Assembly: GCF_029961765.1 (NCBI RefSeq)
Contig: NZ_CP124681.1
Span: 3,348,001 to 3,412,000 of the forward strand
Origin: Nocardioides sp. QY071
GTDB taxonomy: Bacteria > Actinomycetota > Actinomycetes > Propionibacteriales > Nocardioidaceae
Direction: 5' to 3'
DNA: 64,000 bases
Part shown: piece by piece, positions 15,667 to 24,715 of the stretch
Numbering within the stretch: position 1 is the stretch's first letter
How the letters are laid out: every line of letters begins with the position of its first letter
Notes under the pieces: generated by a model
What the model was told of the DNA's origin: nothing
Seen by the model: the letters and a program-made list of their open reading frames with translations, nothing else
The model's database searches: none
Program-made: the position numbers and the translations under genes

Positions 15667-17259
15667 ATGGCGTTCCTCGGCGCAGACACCGACGAGCTCC
15701 GCGAGGTGGGCCAGGAGTTCCAGGAGGGCGCGGAGACGATCGACCAGATCATCGCGTTCGTCCGGGCGCTGATCATGGTCCTCCGCGCGGCGGCCTTCTT
15801 CAGCGGCGGCGCGAGCCTGGCCTACGCGCAGTACCTCGAGACCACGGTCCTGCCGTGGCTCCAGCGGATCTCGATGGCGCTCAAGGCCTTCGCGCAGGTG
15901 CTGCTGGCCAACGCCGACGCCCAGGACGAGGTCAGCAACGGCGCCACCGTCGACCTCGGCTCGCTCCCGATCTACCAGACGCCGGTCCTGCCGCCGTCGT
16001 CGCAGCCGTACGCCGGCGGCGACATCATCGGTGGCGGCGCACCCGGCGCCGTGCCGGTCTCCGGCACCCCGGGTCCCGGCACCTCGACCGCCGTCGGCGG
16101 GGGGATCGACGGCCAGGGGCACGCCGTCGCCCAGCCCGCGCCCGCCCGTACGGCGGGTGACCCGGTCCTGGTGAGCACGACCGGCGGCGGCATCGACGGC
16201 GGCATCGACGGGGGCGCCGGCAGCGGCGCCGGCAGTGTGCCCGCGGGCGGCGGTGCCGGCAGCGCAGGCGCGCCCGGGCTCGGCACCGGCTCGGTCGACG
16301 GTGGCACCGGCACCGGCACGGGTCCCCTCAGCCCTCACGGCACGGCGACCCAGCCGGCCGACGGCGGGCTCGGCGGTGCCACCCCGGGGGCGGAGGCGAC
16401 CAGGGACGCGAAGGACGCCGGGTTCGGCGGGACCGCGCAGCCGAGGGCGAGCGAGCAGTCGTCGTACGGCGCCGCGGCGGCGATCGGCGGCGGGGCGGCC
16501 GCGGCCGGCCTGGGCGGCGCGGCGCTGGCCGGGCGCTCCGGGTCCACGAACAAGGAGATCGACGACCTCGGCTCCCGCAACGGCCGCGGGTCGCGTGGCG
16601 AGGAGGTGCGCCGGGTCCAGCAGCTGCTGACCGACGCGGGCTACGACACCCAGGGCGTCGACGGGGTCTGGGGCCGCGACACCGAGCGTGCCTACGACGC
16701 CTACCGGGCCGCGCACCCGCTCGAGATCCGGCACGGCTCCGGCTACAGCTCGCCCGACGGCTTCGACTACGAGCAGATCGCCGGGCTGCGCGGCAACGCG
16801 AACGTGACGCCGGAGTTCCTGCGGGAGGTCGAGGGCGTGGCGCAGCGCATCGGCGCCCAGCCCGAGCACCTGCTGGCAGCGATGAGCTTCGAGACCGGCG
16901 GCACCTTCTCGCCGTCCGTCGAGAACCCGCGCAGCGGCGCGACCGGGCTGATCCAGTTCATGGACCGCACCGCCACCGGGCTCGGCACCAGCACCGACGC
17001 GCTGTCGCGGATGACGCCCACCGAGCAGCTGACCTACGTCGAGCGCTACTTCGAGGGCCACCGTGGCCGGGTGGGCGACCTGGACAGCCTCTACACCTCG
17101 ATCCTGGCCGGCCACCCCGCGTCCGGCGACGACGCCCTGTTCACCCAGGGCACCACGGCCTACCACCAGAACCGCGAGCTCGACATCGACCGCAACGGCG
17201 TCGTCACAGCCGCGGAGGCCACCGCGCACGTCCGGAGCCGACTCGGCACCGGCCACTGA
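15667..17259 (+). CDS. Candidate type VII substrate: helical N-terminus, peptidoglycan-binding and transglycosylase domains, EF-hand loop
   Basis: 530 residues. Residues 1-95 form WXG100-like helices (LREVGQEFQEGAETIDQIIA; turn FFSGGAS instead of WxG). A Gly/Pro-rich linker spans about 110-300. A peptidoglycan_binding_1 domain follows at ~308-345 (RGEEVRRVQQLLTDAGY, GVWGRDTERAYDAY). Next is a lysozyme-like transglycosylase domain with probable catalytic E409 (MSFETGGTFSPS), then SGATGLIQFM. The C-terminus has a complete EF-hand loop, DIDRNGVVTAAE (506-517). No signal peptide is present, so export by the adjacent machine is likely. The probable role is cell-wall cleavage, to let the apparatus through the wall or as an antibacterial effector. 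The start ATG has GAAAGGGAG upstream. It sits between two WXG100 genes. Confidence 0.8.
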   Translation: MAFLGADTDELREVGQEFQEGAETIDQIIAFVRALIMVLRAAAFFSGGASLAYAQYLETTVLPWLQRISMALKAFAQVLLANADAQDEVSNGATVDLGSLPIYQTPVLPPSSQPYAGGDIIGGGAPGAVPVSGTPGPGTSTAVGGGIDGQGHAVAQPAPARTAGDPVLVSTTGGGIDGGIDGGAGSGAGSVPAGGGAGSAGAPGLGTGSVDGGTGTGTGPLSPHGTATQPADGGLGGATPGAEATRDAKDAGFGGTAQPRASEQSSYGAAAAIGGGAAAAGLGGAALAGRSGSTNKEIDDLGSRNGRGSRGEEVRRVQQLLTDAGYDTQGVDGVWGRDTERAYDAYRAAHPLEIRHGSGYSSPDGFDYEQIAGLRGNANVTPEFLREVEGVAQRIGAQPEHLLAAMSFETGGTFSPSVENPRSGATGLIQFMDRTATGLGTSTDALSRMTPTEQLTYVERYFEGHRGRVGDLDSLYTSILAGHPASGDDALFTQGTTAYHQNRELDIDRNGVVTAAEATAHVRSRLGTGH

Positions 17260-17329
17260 GCAACCGGCTCAGGACCACCCCATCCATCCGTAGCAACCGC
17301 AGCACCCGCTGCAGAACAGGAGAACCACC

Positions 17330-17593
17330 ATGGCCATGAAGGGAATGGACGTCGAGGCCGGTCGCCAGGCGTCGCAGCAGGTCTCGCAGGGCTCGCAGGA
17401 GCTGGACGCGCTCACCGCGCGGATGACCCAGGTGATCGACGGCTTCGAGTGGGTCGGCCCCGACGCCGAGCGCACCCGCGACTCGTGGAAGTCGGAGTAC
17501 GTCCCCATGCTCGGCAAGGTCAGCCAGTCCATGCAGGAGTTCGGCTCGCTGATCAACAACCAGGCCCAGGAGCAGGAGCAGGTCTCCCACTGA
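17330..17593 (+). CDS. WXG100-family protein (second copy)
   Basis: An 87-residue ESAT-6-like helical hairpin. Helix 1 is GMDVEAGRQASQQVSQGSQE, the turn FEWVGPDAERT carries WxG, and helix 2 is SEYVPMLGKVSQSMQEFGSL, ending with a polar Gln/Glu tail. No YxxxD/E motif is seen in the tail. Start ATG at 17330, with ACAGGAGAA upstream; an in-frame ATG two codons later is possible. It lies 98 bp before the ATPase gene, with a large hairpin between. It is a likely secreted subunit and activator of the ATPase. Confidence 0.88.
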   Translation: MAMKGMDVEAGRQASQQVSQGSQELDALTARMTQVIDGFEWVGPDAERTRDSWKSEYVPMLGKVSQSMQEFGSLINNQAQEQEQVSH

Positions 17594-17601
17594 GGACCGC
17601 C

Positions 17602-17663
17602 GAGTTCGTCGAGTAGCCGCGAGCGCTGGCGAGTTCCTCGCTCCGTGGCTGCTCGACGAGCTC
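17602..17663. repeat. Imperfect inverted repeat (REP-like) between WXG100 and ATPase genes
   Basis: Arms 17602-17618 and 17647-17663 are complementary at 15 of 17 positions, with a further inner GCGAG/CTCGC pair. The sequence resembles the short GAGTAGCC/GCGAG palindromes scattered between genes in related actinobacterial genomes (recollection, not checked). In the transcript it would form a strong hairpin that could raise WXG100 expression relative to the ATPase. Confidence 0.65.
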
Positions 17664-17691
17664 CCAGCAAGCCCGGACGAAGGAGCCACCG

Positions 17692-20600
17692 ATGCCGACC
17701 TGGACCCTCTCCCTGCGCACCGCCCCTGAGAGCGGGCTGCCGTCGGTCGACGTCGTGGTCCTGGCCCGCGAGGACGCGACCGTGGCCGACCTCGCCGACC
17801 AGCTGGGACGGCACCTGGCGCCCGAGCAGCACCAGCTCCAGGTGGTCCCGCTCGAGGGCGACCAGCCCTGGCCGCCGGACCGCCCGCTCGCGGAGTGCGG
17901 CCTCAACACCGGCGACCTCGTCGACGTCGTGGTCGCCGGGTCGGCGTGGCGCGAGCGCAGCGGCGCGCTGCGCCGGCCGCGGGCGGTGGTGCGGGTGGTC
18001 GCCGGTCCCGACCGCGGGCACCGGACCCATGTCCGCGGCAGCTCGCTCACCCTGGGCCGCGGCCAGCACTGCACCGTGCGGCTCACCGACCCGCTGGTCT
18101 CCCAGCGGCACGCCCGGATCGACCTCGGCGTCCGGCCGACGGTGCACGACGAGGGCTCGGCCAACGGTACGACGGTCGCCGGCGAGCGCGTGGTCGCCGG
18201 CCGGGAGTTCGACTGGGGTGTGCCGGTCCGGATCGGCGCCACCACGCTGGTCGTCGACCGCGGCGACTCCCCCGCCGAGCAGCCGGCGGTGGCGGTGTTC
18301 CGTCCGCCCCGGTTCGGCGACCCGCTGGCCGAGGGCGTCCTCGAGCTGCCGTCGCCGCCGGCGAAGGTCCGGCCGACGCCGCTGCCCTGGGCGATGCTCG
18401 CGCTGCCGATGGTGATGGGGCTCGCGCTGTTCAGCCGCACCCGCACGGCCTTCGCGCTGATCTACATGCTGGCCTGGCCGGTGATGGGCTACCTCGGCTG
18501 GCGCCAGCAGCGCAGGGCCGCGGAGCGGCAGTTCCAGGAGGAGCTCGCCGACTGGCGCACCGACGTCGACGGCCTGCTCACCACGATCGACGACGCCGCG
18601 GCCCGGCAACGGCAGCGGCTCGAGGACGACTACCCGGCCACCGACGTCGTCAGGCAGCGGGCGGCCGCCCGCGACCGGTACCTGTGGGCGCGGGCCGCCG
18701 AGCGGGAGGGCTTCTTGACCACCCGGCTCGGGACCGGGACGGTGCCGGCGCTGCTGACCGGATCGATCGGCGACGGCGGCGATCGCACGGCACGTCGCGG
18801 CGTCGTCGCCGAGCTGGCCCGGCGCGACCACCTCGCCGGCCTGCCCGTCGTGGCCGACCTCGCGGCGCACCCGCTCGTCGCGGTGACCGGCGCCCCCGCA
18901 CCGGTGGACGCGCTGGTCCGCGCCGCCCTGCTCCGCCTCGCCTTCGACCACTCCCCGGCCGACCTGTCGGTCGCTGCCTGCCTCGGTCGCGGCCGGGCCG
19001 GCCACGAGGCATGGCTGCGCTGGCTCCCGCACGTGACCGCCCGGATCGGCGGCGAGGCCCCGGTCGCGATCGGGCCGCAGGCCTCGACCGCCCTGCTCGA
19101 CCGGCTGGTCAGCGAGGACGGCCAGCGCGGCCACACGATCTGCCTAGTCGACGAGGACGCCGGTGTCCCCCGCCGCACCGTCGAGGCGGTGGCGGCCGAG
19201 GCGGGCGCCCGGCAGCTGCACCTGGTCTGGCTCGGCCGCACCCGCGACGAGGTGCCGGCCGCGACCAGCCTGCTCGTCGACCTCGACCAACAGCAGGTCG
19301 CCTCGGCCGACCGCACAGGCGTCGCCGGGCTCGACGTACCCGACGACGTCTCGCTGCACCAGGCCTGGCAGTCGGCACGCACCATGACCGGGTACGTCGA
19401 CGAGGCGGCCGTGCTGCCTCCCAGCACCGCCATCCCGTCGGTGGTCCGCCTGCCCGACCTCAGCAGCGACTTCGAGGACCTCGACGAGACCACCGCGGTG
19501 CTGCGCCGCTGGCAGCAGGCGCGCGGCCTGCGCGCCCAGATCGGCACCGGCGTCGACGGCGTGGTCACCCTCGACCTGCGCGACGACGGCCCGCACGGCC
19601 TGGTCGCCGGCACCACCGGCTCCGGCAAGAGCGAGCTGCTGCAGTCGCTCATCTGCAGTCTGGCGCTCAACAACGCGCCGTCGCGGATCAACTTCCTGCT
19701 CGTCGACTACAAGGGCGGCGCCGCGTTCCGTGAGTGCGCGGAGCTGCCGCACACGGTCGGCTACATCACCGACCTCACCCCCGCCCTCGTGGCGCGCGGC
19801 CTGACCTCGCTCGGCGCCGAGATCACCGCCCGTGAGCACCTGCTGGCGGAGTACGGCGTCAAGGACCTCGTGCAGCTCGAGGCCGAGCATCCCGAGGTGG
19901 CACCGCCCAGCCTGCTCATCTGCGTCGACGAGTTCGCCGCGCTGACCGCCGAGGTGCCCGAGTTCGTCGACGGCATGGTCAACATCGCCCAGCGCGGCCG
20001 CTCGCTCGGCATGCACCTGCTGCTCGCCACCCAACGGCCGGCCGGCGTGGTGACCGGCAACATCCGCGCCAACTCCGACCTGCGGATCTCGCTGCGCGTC
20101 TCCTCGGCCGACGACTCCCGCGACGTCATCGACACCCCCGAGGCCGCCCGGATCTCCCGGCGCACGCCCGGCCGGGCCTGGATCCGGCGTACCGGGCACG
20201 GCACCGCCGAGCTGGTCCAGAGCGCCTGGACAGGTGCCCGCGCCCGGTTGCGCGACGACGAGCCGCCGGTGCTGGTGCACGCCTTCTCCGCGGAGGACCA
20301 GCCCGCCACGGCCGCCGCCGGGGAGGGACGCCTCGACCCGCGGACCGACCTCGAGCGCTGCGTCGCCACGATCCGGCGCGCGTTCGCGCAGTCCGGCGCG
20401 GCCACACCGAAGCGGCCCTGGCTGCCGACCCTGCCGGAGGAGCTGGTCCTCGACGACCTGGCGGTGGCCGGGACCGGGCGACGCTCCGGCCGCCTGGTCG
20501 TCGGCCGGGTCGACGAGCCGGACCGGCAGGCCCAACCCGAGCTGCTCCTCGACCTCGCCACGGTGGGCCACCTGCTCGTCCACGGTGCCTCCGGCTCGGG

Positions 20601-21954
20601 CAAGACCGAGCTGCTGCGCACGGTCGCCGCGGCCGCCTCGCTCGGTGACGCGACCGGCGAGTCGGGAACCCCGCCGTACCTCTACGCGATCGACCACGCC
20701 GGTGGCGGGCTGGCGGTGCTGTCCGAGCTGCCGACCGTGGAGGCGGTCATCCCGGGCACCCAGACCGGGCGGGTGCTGCGCCTGATCCGCCTGCTGCGCC
20801 GTACGGCAGAGGAGCGGACCGAGCTGCTCGCCGACCGCGGCTGCGCCGACCTCGACGACCTGGCCGCCCTCGGCGTCCACCTCCCCCGGGTCTACGTCCT
20901 CGTCGACAACCTGCCCAGCCTGGTCGAGGGCCTCGAGGGCGGCGGGGGCGTGGCGCCGGCCCACGCCGAGCAGCTGCGCACGGTGCTGCAGGTCGGGCGC
21001 CGCGTCGGCATCCATGTCGTCGCGACGGCCCCCGGGCGGACCGGCGTGCCGACCGCCGTCGCGGCGAGCTTCGGACGCCGGCTGGTGCTGCGGATGACCA
21101 CGACCGACGACTACCTGCTGCTCGGCGTACCCGGCAACGTCCTCGACGCCGACAGCCCCGCCGGCAGCGGCCTCCTCGAGGGTCGCCAGGTGCAGGTCGG
21201 CACCACCGGCGGCGCCGGCAGCCCGCGCCAGGCCGAGCACCTGCGCCGGCTCGCCGAGCGTCTCGCCGACCGGGTCCGCGACCGCGGCCGGGCCCCCGTG
21301 CCGTCGATGCCCGCCCGCCTCGAACCCGCCGCGCTGCCCGCACCGGCCGGCGCGAGGGTGACCATCGCGGTCGACGCCGACGCCGTGTCCGTGCTCGACG
21401 TCGACCTGCTCGCCGGACCGGTCCTGGTCGCCGGGCGGGCCCGCAGCGGCCGTACGTCGGCGCTCGAGGGCCTGGCGCAGCTCGTCCGTGGGGGCGAGGA
21501 CCCGCCCCGGATCGTCCGCGCGAGGTCGTACGACGACGCCCTGGCCGGCGTCGAGGGGTGGCTCGCCGCGCCCGCCGCACCCGCCGCGGAGTCCTGGTGC
21601 CTGCTGCTCGCCGACGACGTGGACGCCTGGCCGCCCGCAGGCGAGGCCCGTGACCGCCTGCTGGGGCTGCTCGAGGAGCACCGCGGCCGGGTTGCCCTGG
21701 TGCTGACCGCCGACGTCGCGGCGGCCCGCCAGCGCGGCACCGGACCGGGACTGGTCGAGCTCGCCCGGGCCCAGCGACGCGGCTTCCTGCTCCAGCCCGA
21801 GTGGGGCGACGGCGACGTCCTCGGCGTCACCGTGCCGACCAAGACCTCCGAGCCGCTCAGCGGTCCGGGACGCGGGCTGTGGTGCGACGGCGGGGCCACG
21901 TGGGTCGCCCAGCTCGTCGGCGCCGACCCCGTGGCGGCGGCAGGTGCCGGGTGA
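17692..21954 (+). CDS. EssC/EccC-like type VII secretion ATPase with ubiquitin-like and FHA domains
   Basis: A 1420-residue motor of a type VII-like system. Residues 1-85 form a ubiquitin/YukD-like domain (SVDVVVLAREDATVADLADQ). About 98-190 form an FHA domain (LTLGRGQHCTVRLTD, VSQRHARIDL, SANGTTV). Two membrane helices lie at ~231-272. Three FtsK/SpoIIIE modules follow: D1 with Walker A GTTGSGKS (640-647), LLVDYKGGAAF and Walker B VDEFAAL; D2 with GASGSGKT (~965) and YAIDHAGGG; D3 with the eroded GRARSGRTS (~1248). Fusion of FHA and ubiquitin-like parts to one polypeptide resembles firmicute EssC/YukBA more than the split mycobacterial EccCa/EccCb. It probably recognises WXG100 proteins and drives export. 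ATG follows AAGGAG. Confidence 0.9.
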   Translation: MPTWTLSLRTAPESGLPSVDVVVLAREDATVADLADQLGRHLAPEQHQLQVVPLEGDQPWPPDRPLAECGLNTGDLVDVVVAGSAWRERSGALRRPRAVVRVVAGPDRGHRTHVRGSSLTLGRGQHCTVRLTDPLVSQRHARIDLGVRPTVHDEGSANGTTVAGERVVAGREFDWGVPVRIGATTLVVDRGDSPAEQPAVAVFRPPRFGDPLAEGVLELPSPPAKVRPTPLPWAMLALPMVMGLALFSRTRTAFALIYMLAWPVMGYLGWRQQRRAAERQFQEELADWRTDVDGLLTTIDDAAARQRQRLEDDYPATDVVRQRAAARDRYLWARAAEREGFLTTRLGTGTVPALLTGSIGDGGDRTARRGVVAELARRDHLAGLPVVADLAAHPLVAVTGAPAPVDALVRAALLRLAFDHSPADLSVAACLGRGRAGHEAWLRWLPHVTARIGGEAPVAIGPQASTALLDRLVSEDGQRGHTICLVDEDAGVPRRTVEAVAAEAGARQLHLVWLGRTRDEVPAATSLLVDLDQQQVASADRTGVAGLDVPDDVSLHQAWQSARTMTGYVDEAAVLPPSTAIPSVVRLPDLSSDFEDLDETTAVLRRWQQARGLRAQIGTGVDGVVTLDLRDDGPHGLVAGTTGSGKSELLQSLICSLALNNAPSRINFLLVDYKGGAAFRECAELPHTVGYITDLTPALVARGLTSLGAEITAREHLLAEYGVKDLVQLEAEHPEVAPPSLLICVDEFAALTAEVPEFVDGMVNIAQRGRSLGMHLLLATQRPAGVVTGNIRANSDLRISLRVSSADDSRDVIDTPEAARISRRTPGRAWIRRTGHGTAELVQSAWTGARARLRDDEPPVLVHAFSAEDQPATAAAGEGRLDPRTDLERCVATIRRAFAQSGAATPKRPWLPTLPEELVLDDLAVAGTGRRSGRLVVGRVDEPDRQAQPELLLDLATVGHLLVHGASGSGKTELLRTVAAAASLGDATGESGTPPYLYAIDHAGGGLAVLSELPTVEAVIPGTQTGRVLRLIRLLRRTAEERTELLADRGCADLDDLAALGVHLPRVYVLVDNLPSLVEGLEGGGGVAPAHAEQLRTVLQVGRRVGIHVVATAPGRTGVPTAVAASFGRRLVLRMTTTDDYLLLGVPGNVLDADSPAGSGLLEGRQVQVGTTGGAGSPRQAEHLRRLAERLADRVRDRGRAPVPSMPARLEPAALPAPAGARVTIAVDADAVSVLDVDLLAGPVLVAGRARSGRTSALEGLAQLVRGGEDPPRIVRARSYDDALAGVEGWLAAPAAPAAESWCLLLADDVDAWPPAGEARDRLLGLLEEHRGRVALVLTADVAAARQRGTGPGLVELARAQRRGFLLQPEWGDGDVLGVTVPTKTSEPLSGPGRGLWCDGGATWVAQLVGADPVAAAGAG

Positions 21955-21964
21955 GGCGGCGAGC

Positions 21965-21976
21965 CGGAAGGTTCCG
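21965..21976. promoter_or_regulatory. Type VII-locus palindrome, copy 3 (CGGAAGGTTCCG)
   Basis: A dyad with the central CC of copies 1 and 2 replaced by GG; outer bases are identical. It lies 11 bp after the ATPase stop and 114 bp before the FN3 protein start. It starts a possible third transcription unit of the locus. Confidence 0.45.
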
Positions 21977-22090
21977 TCCTGGTCCCGCGGGGCATGTTGC
22001 GGATGGCCCCGGTCTGCTTGACTCCGGAGCACGACCCGCGGACGATGCCCGTCCGCACCTTGATCGAGGCAGGGACGAGGGAGACGTACG

Positions 22091-24664
22091 GTGATCGGGA
22101 GCCTGCGCAGGCTGGTGGCCTCCGCGCGCCGCCGCGGCCGGCGGCACAACACGAAGGGATCGGCCGAGATCGCGGTCGTCGTGGTCGCCTTCTCGCTCGT
22201 CGCCGGTGTCTTCGTCGGCAACGGCATCTCCAGCACCGGGGTCAACGTCGCCGACGGCCTCACCTGGCTCTCCGACGATCCCAGCGGCCGGGTGATCCAG
22301 GTGAACCCGTCGACCGGGCGCCCGGAGCTCGCGCTCAAGGTGGGCGCGCCCGGAGACGACCTCGAGATCGTCCAGTACGACGGCCAGCTCTACGTCCTCA
22401 ACCACACGACCGGCCAGCTGATGGCCTTCGACCTGACCAGCATCCTGATCTCCGGGCAGCGCAGCATCACCCAGGGCGGCGTGGTCCACACCCTGCATCA
22501 CGGCGACCAGCTGTTCCTGGTCGACGACAAGGCCTCCACCATCGCAGCGATCGACCCCATCTCGACGGAGGCGATCGGCACCATCTGGGCCTCCCCCGCC
22601 GGCCTCGCCGACGTGGGCATCGACGACGCCGGCACCGTCTGGGCCCTCGAGGACGACGGCACGCTGCACGAGCTCGCCTGGTCGCCCGAGCAGCAGGAGT
22701 TCACGACCCGTTCCTCCGAGGCGATCGACCAGTCCGGGCCGCAGTCGGTGCTGGTCACCCACGCACTGGGCGCGACCGTGTTCGGCGCGGACCACGGCAT
22801 CGTCGTACGCGCGGGCACCGACGCGGACTTCTCCGCCGACGCGCCGCGGCTCTCCGGCCGGCTGGTCGCGCCGGAGTCGGCCCCCGAGGACCTGGTGCCG
22901 GTCTCGGCACCCGACACCGGCACGGTCGTGATCGTCACGCCCGAGAAGGTCAACGAGGTCAACGTGGCCGAGGTCGACTGCGCGAAGCCGGGCACGCCCG
23001 AGGAGTACGAGTCGGTCGTCTACGTGCCCTGCCAGGGCGTCGGCAAAGTGCTCCGGCTGCGCGCCGACGGCAAGCGGGCCGGGGAGGACATCCCCACGCC
23101 CGGCGCGCAGACCCCCGAGCTGGTGCGTGACGACGGCCGGCTGATCATCAACGCCCCCGGCACCACTCACGCGACCGTGGTCAACCCCGACGGCAGCCTC
23201 GACACGATCCAGCGCGACGACGACCAGCTGCCGATCGAGACGCCGAGCAAGACCGCCAACGACACGGCCCCGTTCGTGCCGGACGACAACGGCGGCAGCC
23301 GCAACGACGACGGGCGCGACAAGTGCCCGGTCGTGGACTGCACCGCCCTGCAGCCGCAGGTGCCCGGCGCCAAGAACCCGAACCAGGGCCGCGGCGAGGA
23401 CAAGCCGACCGACGACCCGAGCGACGACCCGAGCGACGACCGGAGCGACCACCCGGGCGGCAAGCCGACCGGTGTCCCGACGGGCGACCCGACCGGCGGC
23501 CCGACCGGCGGGCCCCGGGACCCGGGCGGCTCGACCGGCCCCGGCGAGGGCACCAGCAGCCCCACCGACGCGGGCACCCTGCCCACCGACCCGACCTCCA
23601 CCACACCCACGAACCCGACCCCACCGCCGACCACACCCACGAACCCGACCCCACCGCCGACCACACCCACGACGCCCACGACGCCCACCACCCCGGCGGA
23701 GCCGCTCCAGGCACCCACCGGCGTGTCCGCGGTCGCGGGCGCCGACGGCCGGGTCACGGTCAGCTGGAGCCACGGCGGGCCGACCGCGACGTCCTTCGTC
23801 GTCTCCCTCGTCGGCGGCGGCGACCTGACCACGGTCGACGGCAGCAGCCGCCAGGCCATGGTCACCATCGCCGCCGGCAGCTCCGCCTCGTTCACCGTCA
23901 GCGCGGTCTCCGGTTCCGACCGGGCCCGCTCGGCCGCGTCCAACACGGTCTCCACGACCGGCGCCCCCGGCGCCCCGGCCAACGTGACCGCCACCGGCGA
24001 GTGGCGCGGGAACTGGAAGATCGAGCGGTACGTCGGCACCGTCACCTGGGACGCGGCACCCGACAACGGCTCGCCGGTCACCGGCTACACCGTCTCGGTG
24101 TCCTCGCCCGACGGCGACCAGGTCCGCAACGTGGCGGGCGACGTACGCTCGGCGAGCTTCACCTGGTCCTGCTACAACCCCGACGGCGGGGCCGAGTGCG
24201 GTGGCATCGTCGGCGACTTCAGCGTCCGCATCACCGCGACCAACGCCATCGGCACCGGCCCAGCGGCGACCGACGCGGCGAACGCACCGCCGCTGCCCCC
24301 TCCGCCGCTGCCGGCCGGCGGCCAGCAGCACGTCACCGCCGAGAAGACCGACCCGATCTGGGTCGAGGGCTTCGGCGACACGGTGCTGACCCTGAACCCG
24401 CCCGACAGCTGGAAGACCTTCGGCGGCACCTGCACCTGGACCCACTCCGGCAACCGCAACGGTGACCGCTCCGGCACCCTCCCGTGCGACGCGACCACGC
24501 TGACCGTCCCGATCGACAACGGCTACATCTGGCAGCCGAACTCCGGCAACGTCGGCCACTCGATCACGTTCACGGCCAGCAACGGGTCCGGCACCGTCGA
24601 CAGCGCCCGCTACACCTGGACCACCCGCCAAGACACGCTGTGCGAGGGCTGCCAGGTCCCCTGA
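22091..24664 (+). CDS. Membrane-anchored extracellular protein: propeller-like region, Pro/Thr linker, two FN3 domains
   Basis: 857 residues. A short basic cytoplasmic tail (RRLVASARRRGRRHNTKG) is followed by one membrane helix at ~25-46 (IAVVVVAFSLVAGVFVGNG). A ~330-residue beta-rich region has repeating strand patterns (GQLYVLNHTTGQLMAFDL, DQLFLVDDKASTIAAIDP, AGTVWALEDDGTLHEL), consistent with a beta-propeller. Next is a low-complexity Asp/Pro/Thr/Gly linker (~405-540), two fibronectin-III domains (~541-735) and a C-terminal ~110-residue domain with paired cysteines. It has no EccB similarity that I can see but occupies the place of a single-pass extracellular component of the machine. GTG start at 22091 after GAGGGAGA. 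Confidence 0.78.
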   Translation: MIGSLRRLVASARRRGRRHNTKGSAEIAVVVVAFSLVAGVFVGNGISSTGVNVADGLTWLSDDPSGRVIQVNPSTGRPELALKVGAPGDDLEIVQYDGQLYVLNHTTGQLMAFDLTSILISGQRSITQGGVVHTLHHGDQLFLVDDKASTIAAIDPISTEAIGTIWASPAGLADVGIDDAGTVWALEDDGTLHELAWSPEQQEFTTRSSEAIDQSGPQSVLVTHALGATVFGADHGIVVRAGTDADFSADAPRLSGRLVAPESAPEDLVPVSAPDTGTVVIVTPEKVNEVNVAEVDCAKPGTPEEYESVVYVPCQGVGKVLRLRADGKRAGEDIPTPGAQTPELVRDDGRLIINAPGTTHATVVNPDGSLDTIQRDDDQLPIETPSKTANDTAPFVPDDNGGSRNDDGRDKCPVVDCTALQPQVPGAKNPNQGRGEDKPTDDPSDDPSDDRSDHPGGKPTGVPTGDPTGGPTGGPRDPGGSTGPGEGTSSPTDAGTLPTDPTSTTPTNPTPPPTTPTNPTPPPTTPTTPTTPTTPAEPLQAPTGVSAVAGADGRVTVSWSHGGPTATSFVVSLVGGGDLTTVDGSSRQAMVTIAAGSSASFTVSAVSGSDRARSAASNTVSTTGAPGAPANVTATGEWRGNWKIERYVGTVTWDAAPDNGSPVTGYTVSVSSPDGDQVRNVAGDVRSASFTWSCYNPDGGAECGGIVGDFSVRITATNAIGTGPAATDAANAPPLPPPPLPAGGQQHVTAEKTDPIWVEGFGDTVLTLNPPDSWKTFGGTCTWTHSGNRNGDRSGTLPCDATTLTVPIDNGYIWQPNSGNVGHSITFTASNGSGTVDSARYTWTTRQDTLCEGCQVP
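23601..23670 (+). repeat. 30-bp tandem repeat in the Pro/Thr linker
   Basis: An exact 30-bp unit repeated 2.3 times, encoding the peptide TPTNPTPPPT in tandem. It extends the wall-spanning linker of the FN3 protein and is a likely site of length variation between strains. Confidence 0.85.
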
Positions 24665-24715
24665 CCGCCGCACCCGACCGCCTCCCTGACCCCCGAACAC
24701 CGGAAGCGAGCCCCC

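Noticed and set aside
15667..17259. Prophage endolysin
   Set aside because: There are no phage structural, integrase or holin genes nearby. The gene lies between two WXG100 genes and shares their upstream palindrome.
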